The notes below the pieces were generated by a model. That model made no database searches. It was not told the origin of the DNA and saw only the letters and a program-made list of their open reading frames with translations. From positions 186,001 through 250,000 of the forward strand of contig NZ_SSBC01000010.1 in the NCBI RefSeq assembly GCF_006475605.1: a stretch of 64,000 bases of DNA, in the 5' to 3' direction. Source of the DNA: Asticcacaulis tiandongensis (GTDB lineage Bacteria; Pseudomonadota; Alphaproteobacteria; Caulobacterales; Caulobacteraceae). The position numbers and the translations under genes were made by a program. This document shows positions 16,860 to 24,737 of this stretch, piece after piece (position 1 is the first letter of the stretch; the number at the start of each line of letters is the position of its first letter).

Positions 16860-17042
16860 ATGAGTGATGCCCATCCGTCCGCTCCGCAATCCCGTTTGAG
16901 CGAAGCGGAACAGCATATCCTGAATGCCATTTCCGAAATCCGTTTCGGGACAGTGGAGGTCGTCATTCATGACTCTCGTATCGTGCAGATCGAGAAGAGC
17001 GAAAAGTTCCGTTTCGATAGTAAAAAAACGTCTGAAGCCTGA
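16860..17042 (+). CDS. YezD-like DUF2292 protein
   Basis: A 60-residue protein with the DUF2292 core: LSEAEQHILNAISEIRFGTV, EVVIHDSRIVQIEKSEKFRF. These tiny proteins are found next to sulfate or sulfonate uptake and assimilation genes in many bacteria; their role is unknown. ATG 16860 has AGGAGA five bases upstream, while an earlier in-frame ATG at 16824 has none. A TTGACA at 16779 in the AT-rich upstream region is a -35 candidate, but no good -10 at the right distance could be fixed. The genes that follow (TonB receptor, sulfate-binding protein) support a sulfur link. Confidence 0.82.
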   Translation: MSDAHPSAPQSRLSEAEQHILNAISEIRFGTVEVVIHDSRIVQIEKSEKFRFDSKKTSEA

Positions 17043-17130
17043 GGGGGCGAACCTGAAACCTGTCCCCGAAGTCGCAGGGCTTCCGCGTAGAGTCATCCAG
17101 TAAGCGCATTCTTTCCTATCCGTTTTGTCC

Positions 17131-17151
17131 CTCCGGTTTGCATAGCCGGAG
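17131..17151 (+). other. Hairpin in the 250-base leader of the TonB receptor gene
   Basis: CTCCGG (17131-17136) and CCGGAG (17146-17151) form a short perfect stem in the stretch between the YezD-like gene and the receptor start. GGGG (17043-17046 region) and CCCC (17063-17066 region) flank another weaker one. I looked for SAM-II and other sulfur riboswitch patterns and did not find a convincing match. Confidence 0.35.
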
Positions 17152-17292
17152 ACCGTCAGACTGTGACCAGAAGACAGCTTCAGTCCGGTCAGGCGTAAAG
17201 CGAACTTTAAAAAACAAGCCCATTTGCCCACCAGAGACACGGCGGCTTAGAGCGAAAAAAACACAGACATGACATCTCAAGGAGATACCACC

Positions 17293-19674
17293 GTGACCGC
17301 TTTCCGTTCCGCCCGCAAGGGGACTAAAACCGCGCTTCTGGCCTTGCTGGCCAGCGTTTCCTATGGCGCAATCCAGACGGCACCAGCCTTTGCCGATGAA
17401 GTGGCGGATGCTGCTGTCAGCACCGCCGACAGCGATATAACCGAAGTCTATATCACCGCCCGTCGTCGCTCTGAAAATGTGCAGACCGTGCCGATTGCCG
17501 TATCGGTGGTCGGTGGCGAGCAGCTTGACCGGCAGGGCATCAACAACATCGATCAGCTTCAGCGCACGCAACCCAGTGTGCAGCTTATTACGTCTAATGC
17601 CCGTAATACCGCCACGACGATCCGCGGGCTCGGTTCGACGATCGGTTTGACCAATGACGGTCTTGAGCAGGGGGTGGGCATCTATGTCGATGAAGTCTTT
17701 TATGCGCGTCCGGGTTCGGCGCTGATTGATCTGATCGACATTGATCGTGTCGAAGTCCTGCGCGGGCCACAAGGTACCTTGTTCGGCAAGAACACCACTG
17801 CCGGTGCCATCAGTATCTCGACCCGTGCGCCGAGCTTTACGCCGGAAGGTCGCGCGGAATTGTCAGTCGGTGACTATGGTTTTGTGCAGGCCAAGGGCGC
17901 TATTTCCGGCCCGCTGATCAATGGCAAGCTGGCGGGGCGTCTGTCGTTCGGGGCGACGCGCCGTGACGGCCTGTTCAAGAATGTGACGACCGGCACCAAG
18001 CAAAATGACCAGAACAGTCAGGTGTTGCGGGCGCAATTGCTGTTTACGCCGTCTGATGCGCTGAAGGTTCGCCTCAGCTATGACTTTGCCCTGTCTGATC
18101 CCGAAGCCAATACGCAGGCCTTTGTACGCTATGGCCCGACCTTGCGTGCGGCTAACCGTCAGTTCCCTTATCTGGCGGGTCTTTATAACTATCAGCCAGC
18201 CTCGAGCAATCCCTATGATCGTCTGGTGGATGTGAATGACATCATTCAGGCCAAGCAACGCATCAATGGATTGTCAGGCACGGTAAACTGGGATCTGGGC
18301 GGGGCGACCTTCACCTCGATCACCGCCTGGCGCAAGTGGGAATGGTGGCCGCAGAACGACCGCGATTACACATCTCTGTCTATTCGCACCCGTTCCTCCA
18401 ATCCGTCAAAGCAGCAGCAGTACAGTCAGGAATTCCGTCTGGCGTCTAATGGCGAAAAGACGATTGACTGGGTAGTTGGGCTTTATGCCTTTACACAAAG
18501 GGTTGAAACCAATGGCACCGAAGCCTGGGGCTTCCACGCGACGCGCTGGTACAATGCGGACACGAGTTTGCCGGAAAACCTGCTGGACGGCTATACGCAG
18601 TCCATCCATGCCGTATCCAAAACCAAGTCCTATGCGGCCTTTGGTCAGTTGGTGTGGAATGTCTCCGAGCGCCTCAAAGTTACGGCGGGCCTGCGTTACA
18701 CGCATGAGGAAAAAGAGCAGATTTACGATCAGGTGGCCTCGGGTGGTCTGGCGACGACCACGCCGTCACATATTGCGGCAAAAAACGCTATTTCCCGCAC
18801 CTATTTCTATCAGGCGGAACTGTCTGACGGCAGCCCGTCGGGTCTTTTGAGTGCGTCCTACAGCTTCACGCCGACCGTATTGGGTTACGTCAGTGTATCG
18901 AAGGGCTATAAGTCCGGTGGTATCAATGCGGCCGGTATCCCGACCGACACCAGCGGTAATCCGGTCATCCAGAGCGCGGTGCTTGATCCCGAGGAGGTTA
19001 CAAGCCTTGAGGCAGGTCTCAAGACCCAGTTCTGGGACAAGCGCGGCACGCTCAATTTCGCGGCCTATACCAGCCAGATCAAGGACTATCAGGCCAATGT
19101 CGTTGACTCCGGCACCGGCTCGCTGCGCGGCTATCTGGCCAATGTGGATAAGGTTGAGGTCAAGGGGATTGAAGTCGATGGGCGCCTGCGGGCCACGGAC
19201 AACCTCAATCTCTATGGTGCCGTAAGCTATACGGATGCAGAATATGCCTCCTTTGCCAACGCGCCGGCTCCGCTTGAGTTGCAGTCGTCGGGAACCTCCA
19301 TTGCCGATCTTTCGGGGACACCATTACCGGGTGTGTCCAAGTGGGCGGGGACTCTTGGCGGGGAATACAGCTTCGCTGCACCGTTTAATTCGCTTCAGGG
19401 GCAGGCCTATATCAGCGCCGACGCTACCTATCGTTCCAGCTGGAACTCGGACGCATCGGTATCGAAATATGCTGAAATCGAGGGATCTACGGTTCTCAAC
19501 CTGCGCCTGGGTTACCGCGCCAGCGAAGGCACGGAAGTGTTCATCTATGTCAAGAACGTCCTCGATGAAGAATATCTGAAGTTCGTTAGCATCCAGCAAG
19601 GCAATTCGGGTGCTATCTTCGGTGATCCGGGTGACCCGCGCTTTGTTGGTATCACCCTGCGTAAGGCTTTCTGA
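17293..19674 (+). CDS. TonB-dependent outer-membrane receptor
   Basis: The 793-residue protein has a signal peptide (KGTKTALLALLASVSYGAI, cut near AFA), a TonB-box-like ITEVYITA, a plug domain (QTVPIAVSVVGGEQL to LRGPQGTLFGKNTTAGAIS) and a 22-strand barrel ending in VGITLRKAF with the terminal Phe. It imports a large or scarce ligand across the outer membrane using TonB energy. GTG 17293 has AAGGAG eight bases upstream and is better than ATG 17269. Its ligand is unknown; the YezD-like gene before it and the sulfate-binding lipoprotein after it suggest an organosulfur compound or sulfate ester. Confidence 0.92.
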   Translation: MTAFRSARKGTKTALLALLASVSYGAIQTAPAFADEVADAAVSTADSDITEVYITARRRSENVQTVPIAVSVVGGEQLDRQGINNIDQLQRTQPSVQLITSNARNTATTIRGLGSTIGLTNDGLEQGVGIYVDEVFYARPGSALIDLIDIDRVEVLRGPQGTLFGKNTTAGAISISTRAPSFTPEGRAELSVGDYGFVQAKGAISGPLINGKLAGRLSFGATRRDGLFKNVTTGTKQNDQNSQVLRAQLLFTPSDALKVRLSYDFALSDPEANTQAFVRYGPTLRAANRQFPYLAGLYNYQPASSNPYDRLVDVNDIIQAKQRINGLSGTVNWDLGGATFTSITAWRKWEWWPQNDRDYTSLSIRTRSSNPSKQQQYSQEFRLASNGEKTIDWVVGLYAFTQRVETNGTEAWGFHATRWYNADTSLPENLLDGYTQSIHAVSKTKSYAAFGQLVWNVSERLKVTAGLRYTHEEKEQIYDQVASGGLATTTPSHIAAKNAISRTYFYQAELSDGSPSGLLSASYSFTPTVLGYVSVSKGYKSGGINAAGIPTDTSGNPVIQSAVLDPEEVTSLEAGLKTQFWDKRGTLNFAAYTSQIKDYQANVVDSGTGSLRGYLANVDKVEVKGIEVDGRLRATDNLNLYGAVSYTDAEYASFANAPAPLELQSSGTSIADLSGTPLPGVSKWAGTLGGEYSFAAPFNSLQGQAYISADATYRSSWNSDASVSKYAEIEGSTVLNLRLGYRASEGTEVFIYVKNVLDEEYLKFVSIQQGNSGAIFGDPGDPRFVGITLRKAF

Positions 19675-19756
19675 TCGATTTCATCTGATGAGTCAGGCCG
19701 GTGTAACGTTCAGGCGTTGCGCCGGCTTTTTAGTGTTTAAAAGAGGAAAAGTGCCG

Positions 19757-20776
19757 ATGCATCGTCGGAATGTGCTTATGGGGTTGGTGGGTGTCGGGCT
19801 TTTGGGGGCATGTCAGCCAAAGCCTCAGTCTGGGTCTCAGGCGAACCGTGCGATTGAATTGCTCAATGTGTCCTATGATCCGACGCGTGAGTTCTATGAG
19901 GCCTATAATGCGGTGTTTGCCGGTAAATGGCGGGAGAACGCAGGGCAATCAGTCACAGTCAAGCAATCGCATGGTGGGTCGGGTAAACAGGCCCGCGCGG
20001 TGATTGACGGTCTGGCGGCAGATGTGGTGACGCTTTCGCTATCGCACGATATAGACACCATAGCGGCCCGAATCGGCTTGCTGCCCAAAGACTGGCAGGG
20101 CCGGTTGCCGTACAATTCCTGTCCCTACAGTTCGACCATTGTGTTTCTGGTGCGCAAGGGCAATCCGAAGCATATCCGCGATTGGGGTGATCTGGTGAAG
20201 GCCGGTGTCGGCATTGTCACGCCCAATCCGAAAACAGGCGGCGGGTCGCGCTGGAACTATCTGGCGGGGTGGGGCTGGGCGCTTGAGACCTACGGCACTG
20301 AGGCGGCGGCCGAAGATTATGTTCGTGGACTTTATCACAATGTGGCTGTGCTTGATTCCGGTGCGCGCGGCTCGACGACCAGCTTTGTCGAACGCGGCAT
20401 AGGGGATGTGTTGCTGGCCTGGGAAAACGAGGCGTTTCTGGCGCTGGAGAAGCTGGGGGCCGATGCGTTCGAGGTGGTGGTGCCGTCGCTGTCGATCCTT
20501 GCGGAGCCGCCGGTGGCGGTGATTGACAAGGTGGCAGAGCAAAAAGGCACGCGTACAGTGGCCGAAGCCTATCTGGAGCAACTCTATAGTGCGGAAGGGC
20601 AGGTTCTGGCGGGGAAGCACTATTACCGGCCGTCTGATCCCGCGATTGCGTCTCGGTTTGCTGACCGCTTTGTGCAGACGCGGCTGATCAACATCCGCGA
20701 TCTGGGCGGTTGGGCCGCGGTGCAGGCCCGCCATTTTGACAATGGCGGTATCTACGACCGGATTATGCAGAAATAA
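19757..20776 (+). CDS. Sulfate-binding protein (Sbp/CysP family), lipoprotein form
   Basis: This 339-residue protein starts MHRRNVLMGLVGVGLLGAC with the lipobox LGAC, so it is probably anchored, unlike the soluble enteric Sbp. It shows the Sbp pattern: LLNVSYDPTREFYEAYNAVF, QSHGGSGKQARAVIDGLAAD, then NPKTGGGSRWNYLAGWGWAL and VLDSGARGSTTSFVERGIGD. These segments line the sulfate site in the family. It would feed a CysUWA-type ABC transporter, but no permease or ATPase is adjacent. ATG 19757 has GAGG ten bases before it; GTG 19751 is another option. Its end overlaps the convergent rhodanese by 14 bases. Confidence 0.9.
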   Translation: MHRRNVLMGLVGVGLLGACQPKPQSGSQANRAIELLNVSYDPTREFYEAYNAVFAGKWRENAGQSVTVKQSHGGSGKQARAVIDGLAADVVTLSLSHDIDTIAARIGLLPKDWQGRLPYNSCPYSSTIVFLVRKGNPKHIRDWGDLVKAGVGIVTPNPKTGGGSRWNYLAGWGWALETYGTEAAAEDYVRGLYHNVAVLDSGARGSTTSFVERGIGDVLLAWENEAFLALEKLGADAFEVVVPSLSILAEPPVAVIDKVAEQKGTRTVAEAYLEQLYSAEGQVLAGKHYYRPSDPAIASRFADRFVQTRLINIRDLGGWAAVQARHFDNGGIYDRIMQK

Positions 20777-21086
20777 CCGGATAGCCTTCGATCAGCCAGC
20801 CGCGGATACCGGGGGCCAGATGGGCTGAAACATCGCGGCCATAGGCGCGCGTCAACTCTATGGCTTTGATCGAGCGCACACCGCCCGCACACATAAAGAC
20901 GATTTCCTTACCGTCAGGCGGCGGCAGGTCATCCGGATGAAATTGTGACAGAGGCAGGCTGAGGCTGCCTTCGACAGAGACCTGATTAAACTCAGCTGGT
21001 TCACGCACGTCAATCAGGTGGATAGTGCCTGCGCCCAGAGCGTCTGCAACCTCAGCGGGGCTAAGGTTCTTAATGGTCTGGGTCAT
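20763..21086 (-). CDS. Single-domain rhodanese-like protein
   Basis: This 107-residue protein carries the rhodanese fold: PAEVADALGAGTIHLIDVRE, the EPAEFNQVSVEGSLSLPLSQ strand, and the active loop FMCAGGVRS with the catalytic Cys, then PGIRGWLIEGYP. Such proteins carry sulfur as a persulfide. The start ATG at 21086 matches the domain start. Its gene converges with and overlaps the sulfate-binding gene, and this fits a local sulfur theme, although rhodaneses are found in many settings. Confidence 0.9.
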   Translation of the reverse strand: MTQTIKNLSPAEVADALGAGTIHLIDVREPAEFNQVSVEGSLSLPLSQFHPDDLPPPDGKEIVFMCAGGVRSIKAIELTRAYGRDVSAHLAPGIRGWLIEGYPVISA

Positions 21087-21294
21087 GCGTGGGGGCCTTT
21101 GTCTGTGCGGAAAAGATAGCTTCGATTTAAGGCCATTATTTGAGCCGGTCAACCGGAAGGGGTGCATCGCTTCGGTGCGTCACTGCGGGCATAAATTCCA
21201 TTGGCTTCAGAATCATGCCAAGGCTTCGACAGGGTCGATAAAAACAAATCATTAACCATGTTTTGTAAAGATGCCCTAAGTCGTGCGGCGGGCG

Positions 21295-21309
21295 TTAAGG
21301 TTTGTTTAA
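21295..21309 (+). promoter_or_regulatory. CtrA-type binding box upstream of fliL
   Basis: TTAA (21295-21298), GGTTTGT, TTAA (21306-21309) is a full TTAA-N7-TTAA box 58 bases before the fliL ATG. Another half-like site, TTAA-N7-TTGT, lies about 40 bases upstream of it. Caulobacter fliL and fliM are known class II genes of the flagellar cascade under CtrA. Confidence 0.7.
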
Positions 21310-21366
21310 AGCTTTGGTCTAACCTGCTGCCTAAACCTGTTTTTGGGGCGTAGTCGAACGCAAGTC

Positions 21367-21972
21367 ATGGCCAAGGAAAAAAAGCCGAAAAATGAGACTG
21401 AGCCGCCCGTTGAGGGTGAAGACGGTGAAGCTGCGCCCGCCAAGAAGAAACTGCCGATCCTGATTATTGCCATTGCGGCCGGGGTTCTGGTGCTGGGGGG
21501 CGGTGGTGCCGGTGCCTTTTTCCTGATGAAGCCGAAACCGGCTGTCGAGGGTGAGGCCAAGGCCGAAAAGAAAAAAGAGACAAAAAAAGCCGACAAGGGT
21601 GGGCATGGCAAGGGCGGTGGTGCGGTTGATCCGAAGACCCAGCCGGTCGTGACGCCGGGGCCTGACGGGGTGACCTATGTCAGCCTGCCGGACATTTTGT
21701 CCAATATGCAGACGCAATCAGGCAAGACCAGCTATCTTAAGCTCAAGCTGACGCTTGAATGCACAGACGAAGAGGCTGTGCATGCCATTGAGGCCAATAT
21801 GCCGCGTGTCGATGATGTGCTTCAGGGCTTTCTGCGCGAACTGCGCCCCGAAGATCTGGCGGGTTCTCAGGGCAGTTTCCAGCTCAGGCTTGAAATCCTG
21901 CGCCGTATCAATCTGGTGCTCGCCCCGCACAAGGTTAAGGCCGTTCTGATCGAGGAAATGTTAATAACGTGA
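21367..21972 (+). CDS. fliL: Flagellar basal body-associated protein FliL
   Basis: The 201-residue protein has a charged N-terminal tail, one membrane helix (about 29-53), a Lys/Glu/Gly-rich linker and a periplasmic domain ending RRINLVLAPHKVKAVLIEEM, the typical FliL end (a strand leading to the RINxxL...V...Y/EEM region). FliL forms rings around the MotAB stators and helps torque and, in Caulobacter, is needed for rotation. I chose ATG 21367; an upstream frame has no RBS. The last bases overlap the GTG start of fliM (GTGA). Confidence 0.93.
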   Translation: MAKEKKPKNETEPPVEGEDGEAAPAKKKLPILIIAIAAGVLVLGGGGAGAFFLMKPKPAVEGEAKAEKKKETKKADKGGHGKGGGAVDPKTQPVVTPGPDGVTYVSLPDILSNMQTQSGKTSYLKLKLTLECTDEEAVHAIEANMPRVDDVLQGFLRELRPEDLAGSQGSFQLRLEILRRINLVLAPHKVKAVLIEEMLIT

Positions 21973-23150
21973 CCGAGGAAGTCGATCAGGAAGCCATGAT
22001 GGCCCAATGGGAGGCCGAGCTGGCCGCCGAGGCGGAAGCCGCAGCCGTTAATACCGGCGGTGGTGGCGGCGGCGCGCAGGACGGGGCCGATCTGGCGGCG
22101 GAATGGGAAGCCATGGTCGGCGGCGGGGAGGCGGATTCCCGCTTCAATATGCCTACCGGTGCCGAGCGTATTCTCAATCAGGACGAAATCGACAGCCTGC
22201 TGGGGTTTGATCTCAGCGAAGACGACTATAATGAGCGCTCAGGTATCCGGGCGATCATCAATTCGGCCATGGTGTCTTATGAACGCCTGCCGATGCTGGA
22301 AATTGTCTTTGACCGTCTGGTGCGGTTGATGACGACATCTTTACGTAATTTTACCTCAGATAACGTCGAGGTGTCGCTCGATAATATTTCGTCGATCCGG
22401 TTTGGCGATTATCTGAACTCGATTCCGCTGCCGGCGATTCTGGCGGTGTTTCGTGCCGAGGAACTGGATAATTACGGGCTTCTGACGGTTGATTCCAACC
22501 TGATCTATTCGATTGTTGACGTGTTATTGGGCGGGCGGCGCGGCACAGCGGCGCTCAGGATCGAAGGGCGTCCCTATACGACCATTGAACGCGTGCTGGT
22601 GCAGCGTATGGTCGAGGTGATCCTCAATGATGCCCGCATGGCCTTTGAGCCTTTGACGCCGGTGAATTTTAATCTCGATCGTCTTGAGACCAATCCGCGC
22701 TTTGCGGCCATTGCGCGGCCTGCCAATGCCGCCATTCTGGTCAAGCTCAGGATCGATATGGAAGATCGTGGCGGGCGCGTGGAGCTTTTGCTGCCCTATG
22801 CGACGCTTGAACCGATCCGTAAAATGCTACTCCAGCAGTTTATGGGCGAAAAGTTCGGGCGCGATAATATCTGGGAAAGCCACCTCGCTACCGAACTGTG
22901 GACGACCCAGATGGAAGTGCGTGCCGTTCTGGATGAGCATCAGTTGCCCTTATCGCAGGTGCTTGATCTCAAGGTCGGTGATACTATCGTTTTGAATGCA
23001 CAGGCTGATTCGCCGGTACAGTTGCGGTGTGGCACCATTCCCCTGACCCACGGTCGCATGGGGCGCAAGGGTCATTCCATTGCTGTGCGGGTCGATACGC
23101 CGCTGACGACATCAACCCGCAGGCGGTTGATACAGATGAAGAAGAAATAA
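21969..23150 (+). CDS. fliM: Flagellar motor switch protein FliM, with long N-terminal extension
   Basis: This 393-residue C-ring protein has a GTG start within the fliL stop. The CheY-binding motif normally at the extreme N-terminus is here at 71-80 (QDEIDSLLGF), after about 70 residues rich in Glu, Ala and Gly that contain two WEA repeats (QWEAELAAE, EWEAMVGGG). The middle CheC-like domain (about 105-300) and the C-terminal SpoA domain (HQLPLSQVLDLKVGDTIVLN) follow as usual. FliM connects chemotaxis signalling to motor direction. It is co-transcribed with fliL, DUF6468 and motE. Confidence 0.94.
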   Translation: MTEEVDQEAMMAQWEAELAAEAEAAAVNTGGGGGGAQDGADLAAEWEAMVGGGEADSRFNMPTGAERILNQDEIDSLLGFDLSEDDYNERSGIRAIINSAMVSYERLPMLEIVFDRLVRLMTTSLRNFTSDNVEVSLDNISSIRFGDYLNSIPLPAILAVFRAEELDNYGLLTVDSNLIYSIVDVLLGGRRGTAALRIEGRPYTTIERVLVQRMVEVILNDARMAFEPLTPVNFNLDRLETNPRFAAIARPANAAILVKLRIDMEDRGGRVELLLPYATLEPIRKMLLQQFMGEKFGRDNIWESHLATELWTTQMEVRAVLDEHQLPLSQVLDLKVGDTIVLNAQADSPVQLRCGTIPLTHGRMGRKGHSIAVRVDTPLTTSTRRRLIQMKKK

Positions 23151-23154
23151 CGCC

Positions 23155-23862
23155 ATGTCCGCCGCCGGAATTATCATGGATCTGCTGCTGATGGGGCTGT
23201 TGCTGACCGCCCTGTGGTTCGGCGTGCGGCTCAATGGGCGGCTCAAGGCGCTTAAGGCGGGGCAGGAGGGCTTTGCCAGGGCGGTAGCGGAACTGGATAC
23301 TGCGGCAATCAAGGCCTTTACCAGCCTTAAGGATTTGCGCACCGATGCCGATGAATCGCAGGAACTGCTGCATGGGCGTATATTGGCGGCGCGTGACCTC
23401 ATTCAGAAACTAGAGGTTCAGATTGAGCGCGCCGAACGGGTGCAGACGGGGCTGCAAAGCCGGACAGAAGTGGCGCCGCAAACGGTAAAGCGTGACGTGC
23501 GTGACGCCAATGACCGCTTTCATAATCCGGTCGAAGCGGAAGCGGATGCCCGTCCGGACGTCAGTGAGGTCGGGCTGGCGGCGATCAGCGAGATGCTGCG
23601 GACGTTCGCGCGGCCGGAAAGCGCAAAGCCTGAAATATCAAACCCTGTTGCCGAGGCACCGCGCGCAGAACCCTTGCGTCCGGCGGTTAACCCCAGTCGC
23701 CGTCAACCCTATCCCGGCGAAGACGATCTGTTCGATACCGAAATTTCCCGCCCGCACAGACCCGTATCGGGCAATACGCCATCGCCTGAAACGCCAGCTG
23801 AGACGGTGCCGGAAACCTCAACACCCCCATCTGCGGCGTCACTGTTCCGCCGTTATCGCTAA
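23155..23862 (+). CDS. DUF6468 protein of the flagellar operon
   Basis: This 235-residue protein has one N-terminal membrane helix (about 5-25) followed by a coiled coil (about 25-110: RLNGRLKALKAGQEGFARAV, then AAIKAFTSLKDLRTD). The rest is Pro/Ala/Glu-rich and probably disordered up to the final SLFRRYR. Genes of this type lie between fliM and motE in many alphaproteobacteria; a role in flagellar assembly or stator function is assumed but unproven. The ATG lies four bases after the fliM stop. Confidence 0.8.
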   Translation: MSAAGIIMDLLLMGLLLTALWFGVRLNGRLKALKAGQEGFARAVAELDTAAIKAFTSLKDLRTDADESQELLHGRILAARDLIQKLEVQIERAERVQTGLQSRTEVAPQTVKRDVRDANDRFHNPVEAEADARPDVSEVGLAAISEMLRTFARPESAKPEISNPVAEAPRAEPLRPAVNPSRRQPYPGEDDLFDTEISRPHRPVSGNTPSPETPAETVPETSTPPSAASLFRRYR

Positions 23863-23880
23863 TCCACAGGCCATCGCCCC

Positions 23881-24657
23881 ATGTCCAATCTTCCCCGCCT
23901 TTTACCGCTGATCGCCATTGCCGTAGGCGGGGTCATTGCCTTGCGCGCGGTCTCAAGCTTTGAGGTTGTGCCCGAAGCGCTGAAATCAGCCGTGGCGTTT
24001 GCGCAAGGTCGGACGGAAACACCGGACGGTGACGCCGAGGCCACCAGTGAGGCGGCCAAGGAAGTCGCCTTGAGTGCGTCTGCGTCTGAAGCGGCCCCAA
24101 GCGTCGATGAGGTTGCCAGTGAAGCGGCGGCAGCGGTATGTGCGACCTCGGTTGATGAACTGGCGCGTCAGGCGGGCATGTCGCCTTCGGAGTTAAGGAT
24201 TCTGCAAAGTCTGGGCAAGCGGCGTACCGATCTCGATGCACGGCAGAAAGAACTCGATACGCGGGAAAATCTGGTCGCGGCTGCCGAGGCCAAGCTTGAT
24301 GGCCGCATCAAGCAGATGAATGGCATGAAAGGGCAGCTTCAGGGCATGCTTGATCAGGCCACCAAGGTGGCGGATGCCGATACGCTCAGGATGATCAAGG
24401 TCTATGAGACCATGAAACCCAAGGATGCTGCCAAGGTATTTGAAAGCATGAAGGACGATGTGCGTTTGCCCATCGCGGCGCGGATGAAGGAGCGGTCTCT
24501 GGCGGCCATCCTGTCCTATATGACGCCAGCAGGCGCGCGGGATCTGACGGAAAAGCTGGCGACGCGTATGGATAAGGCAGGGGGGATACGCGCCGAGCTT
24601 GATAAGATGGGGACAGCGCCCCAAACGGGGGCCCCTGCCAATCGCCCCGCGAATTAA
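23881..24657 (+). CDS. MotE-family flagellar protein (MgtE N-domain-like)
   Basis: The 258-residue protein has a membrane anchor (about 6-23), an Ala/Glu-rich stretch, a coiled coil (about 115-170: RRTDLDARQKELDTRENLV) and a C-terminal helical domain with MIKVYETMKPKDAAKVFESM, close to the N-terminal domain of MgtE. In Sinorhizobium, MotE is a periplasmic chaperone that targets MotC to the motor. The position after fliL-fliM-DUF6468 supports a motor-linked role. The next gene has its own CtrA-type box. Confidence 0.83.
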   Translation: MSNLPRLLPLIAIAVGGVIALRAVSSFEVVPEALKSAVAFAQGRTETPDGDAEATSEAAKEVALSASASEAAPSVDEVASEAAAAVCATSVDELARQAGMSPSELRILQSLGKRRTDLDARQKELDTRENLVAAAEAKLDGRIKQMNGMKGQLQGMLDQATKVADADTLRMIKVYETMKPKDAAKVFESMKDDVRLPIAARMKERSLAAILSYMTPAGARDLTEKLATRMDKAGGIRAELDKMGTAPQTGAPANRPAN

Positions 24658-24695
24658 TCCGCCAATGCGCCTGTCGGGTGAATTTTAATATCGGA

Positions 24696-24710
24696 TTAAC
24701 CAAAGTTTAA
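24696..24710 (+). promoter_or_regulatory. CtrA-type binding box upstream of the large TPR protein gene
   Basis: TTAA (24696-24699), CCAAAGT, TTAA (24707-24710) is a full TTAA-N7-TTAA box 28 bases before the ATG; another TTAA follows at 24716. It is the third full box in the window, each in front of a motility or suspected motility gene. Confidence 0.65.
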
Positions 24711-24737
24711 ACGGCTTAACGCACAGTTCATCCCCAG

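Noticed and set aside
16794-17240. Minus-strand open frame across the YezD-like gene
   Set aside because: The plus-strand gene has a clear RBS and family motif; the minus frame has neither.
17043-17292. Possible SAM or other sulfur riboswitch before the TonB receptor
   Set aside because: Only short stems are visible; none of the conserved cores that I know for SAM-I, SAM-II or SAH riboswitches could be laid out.
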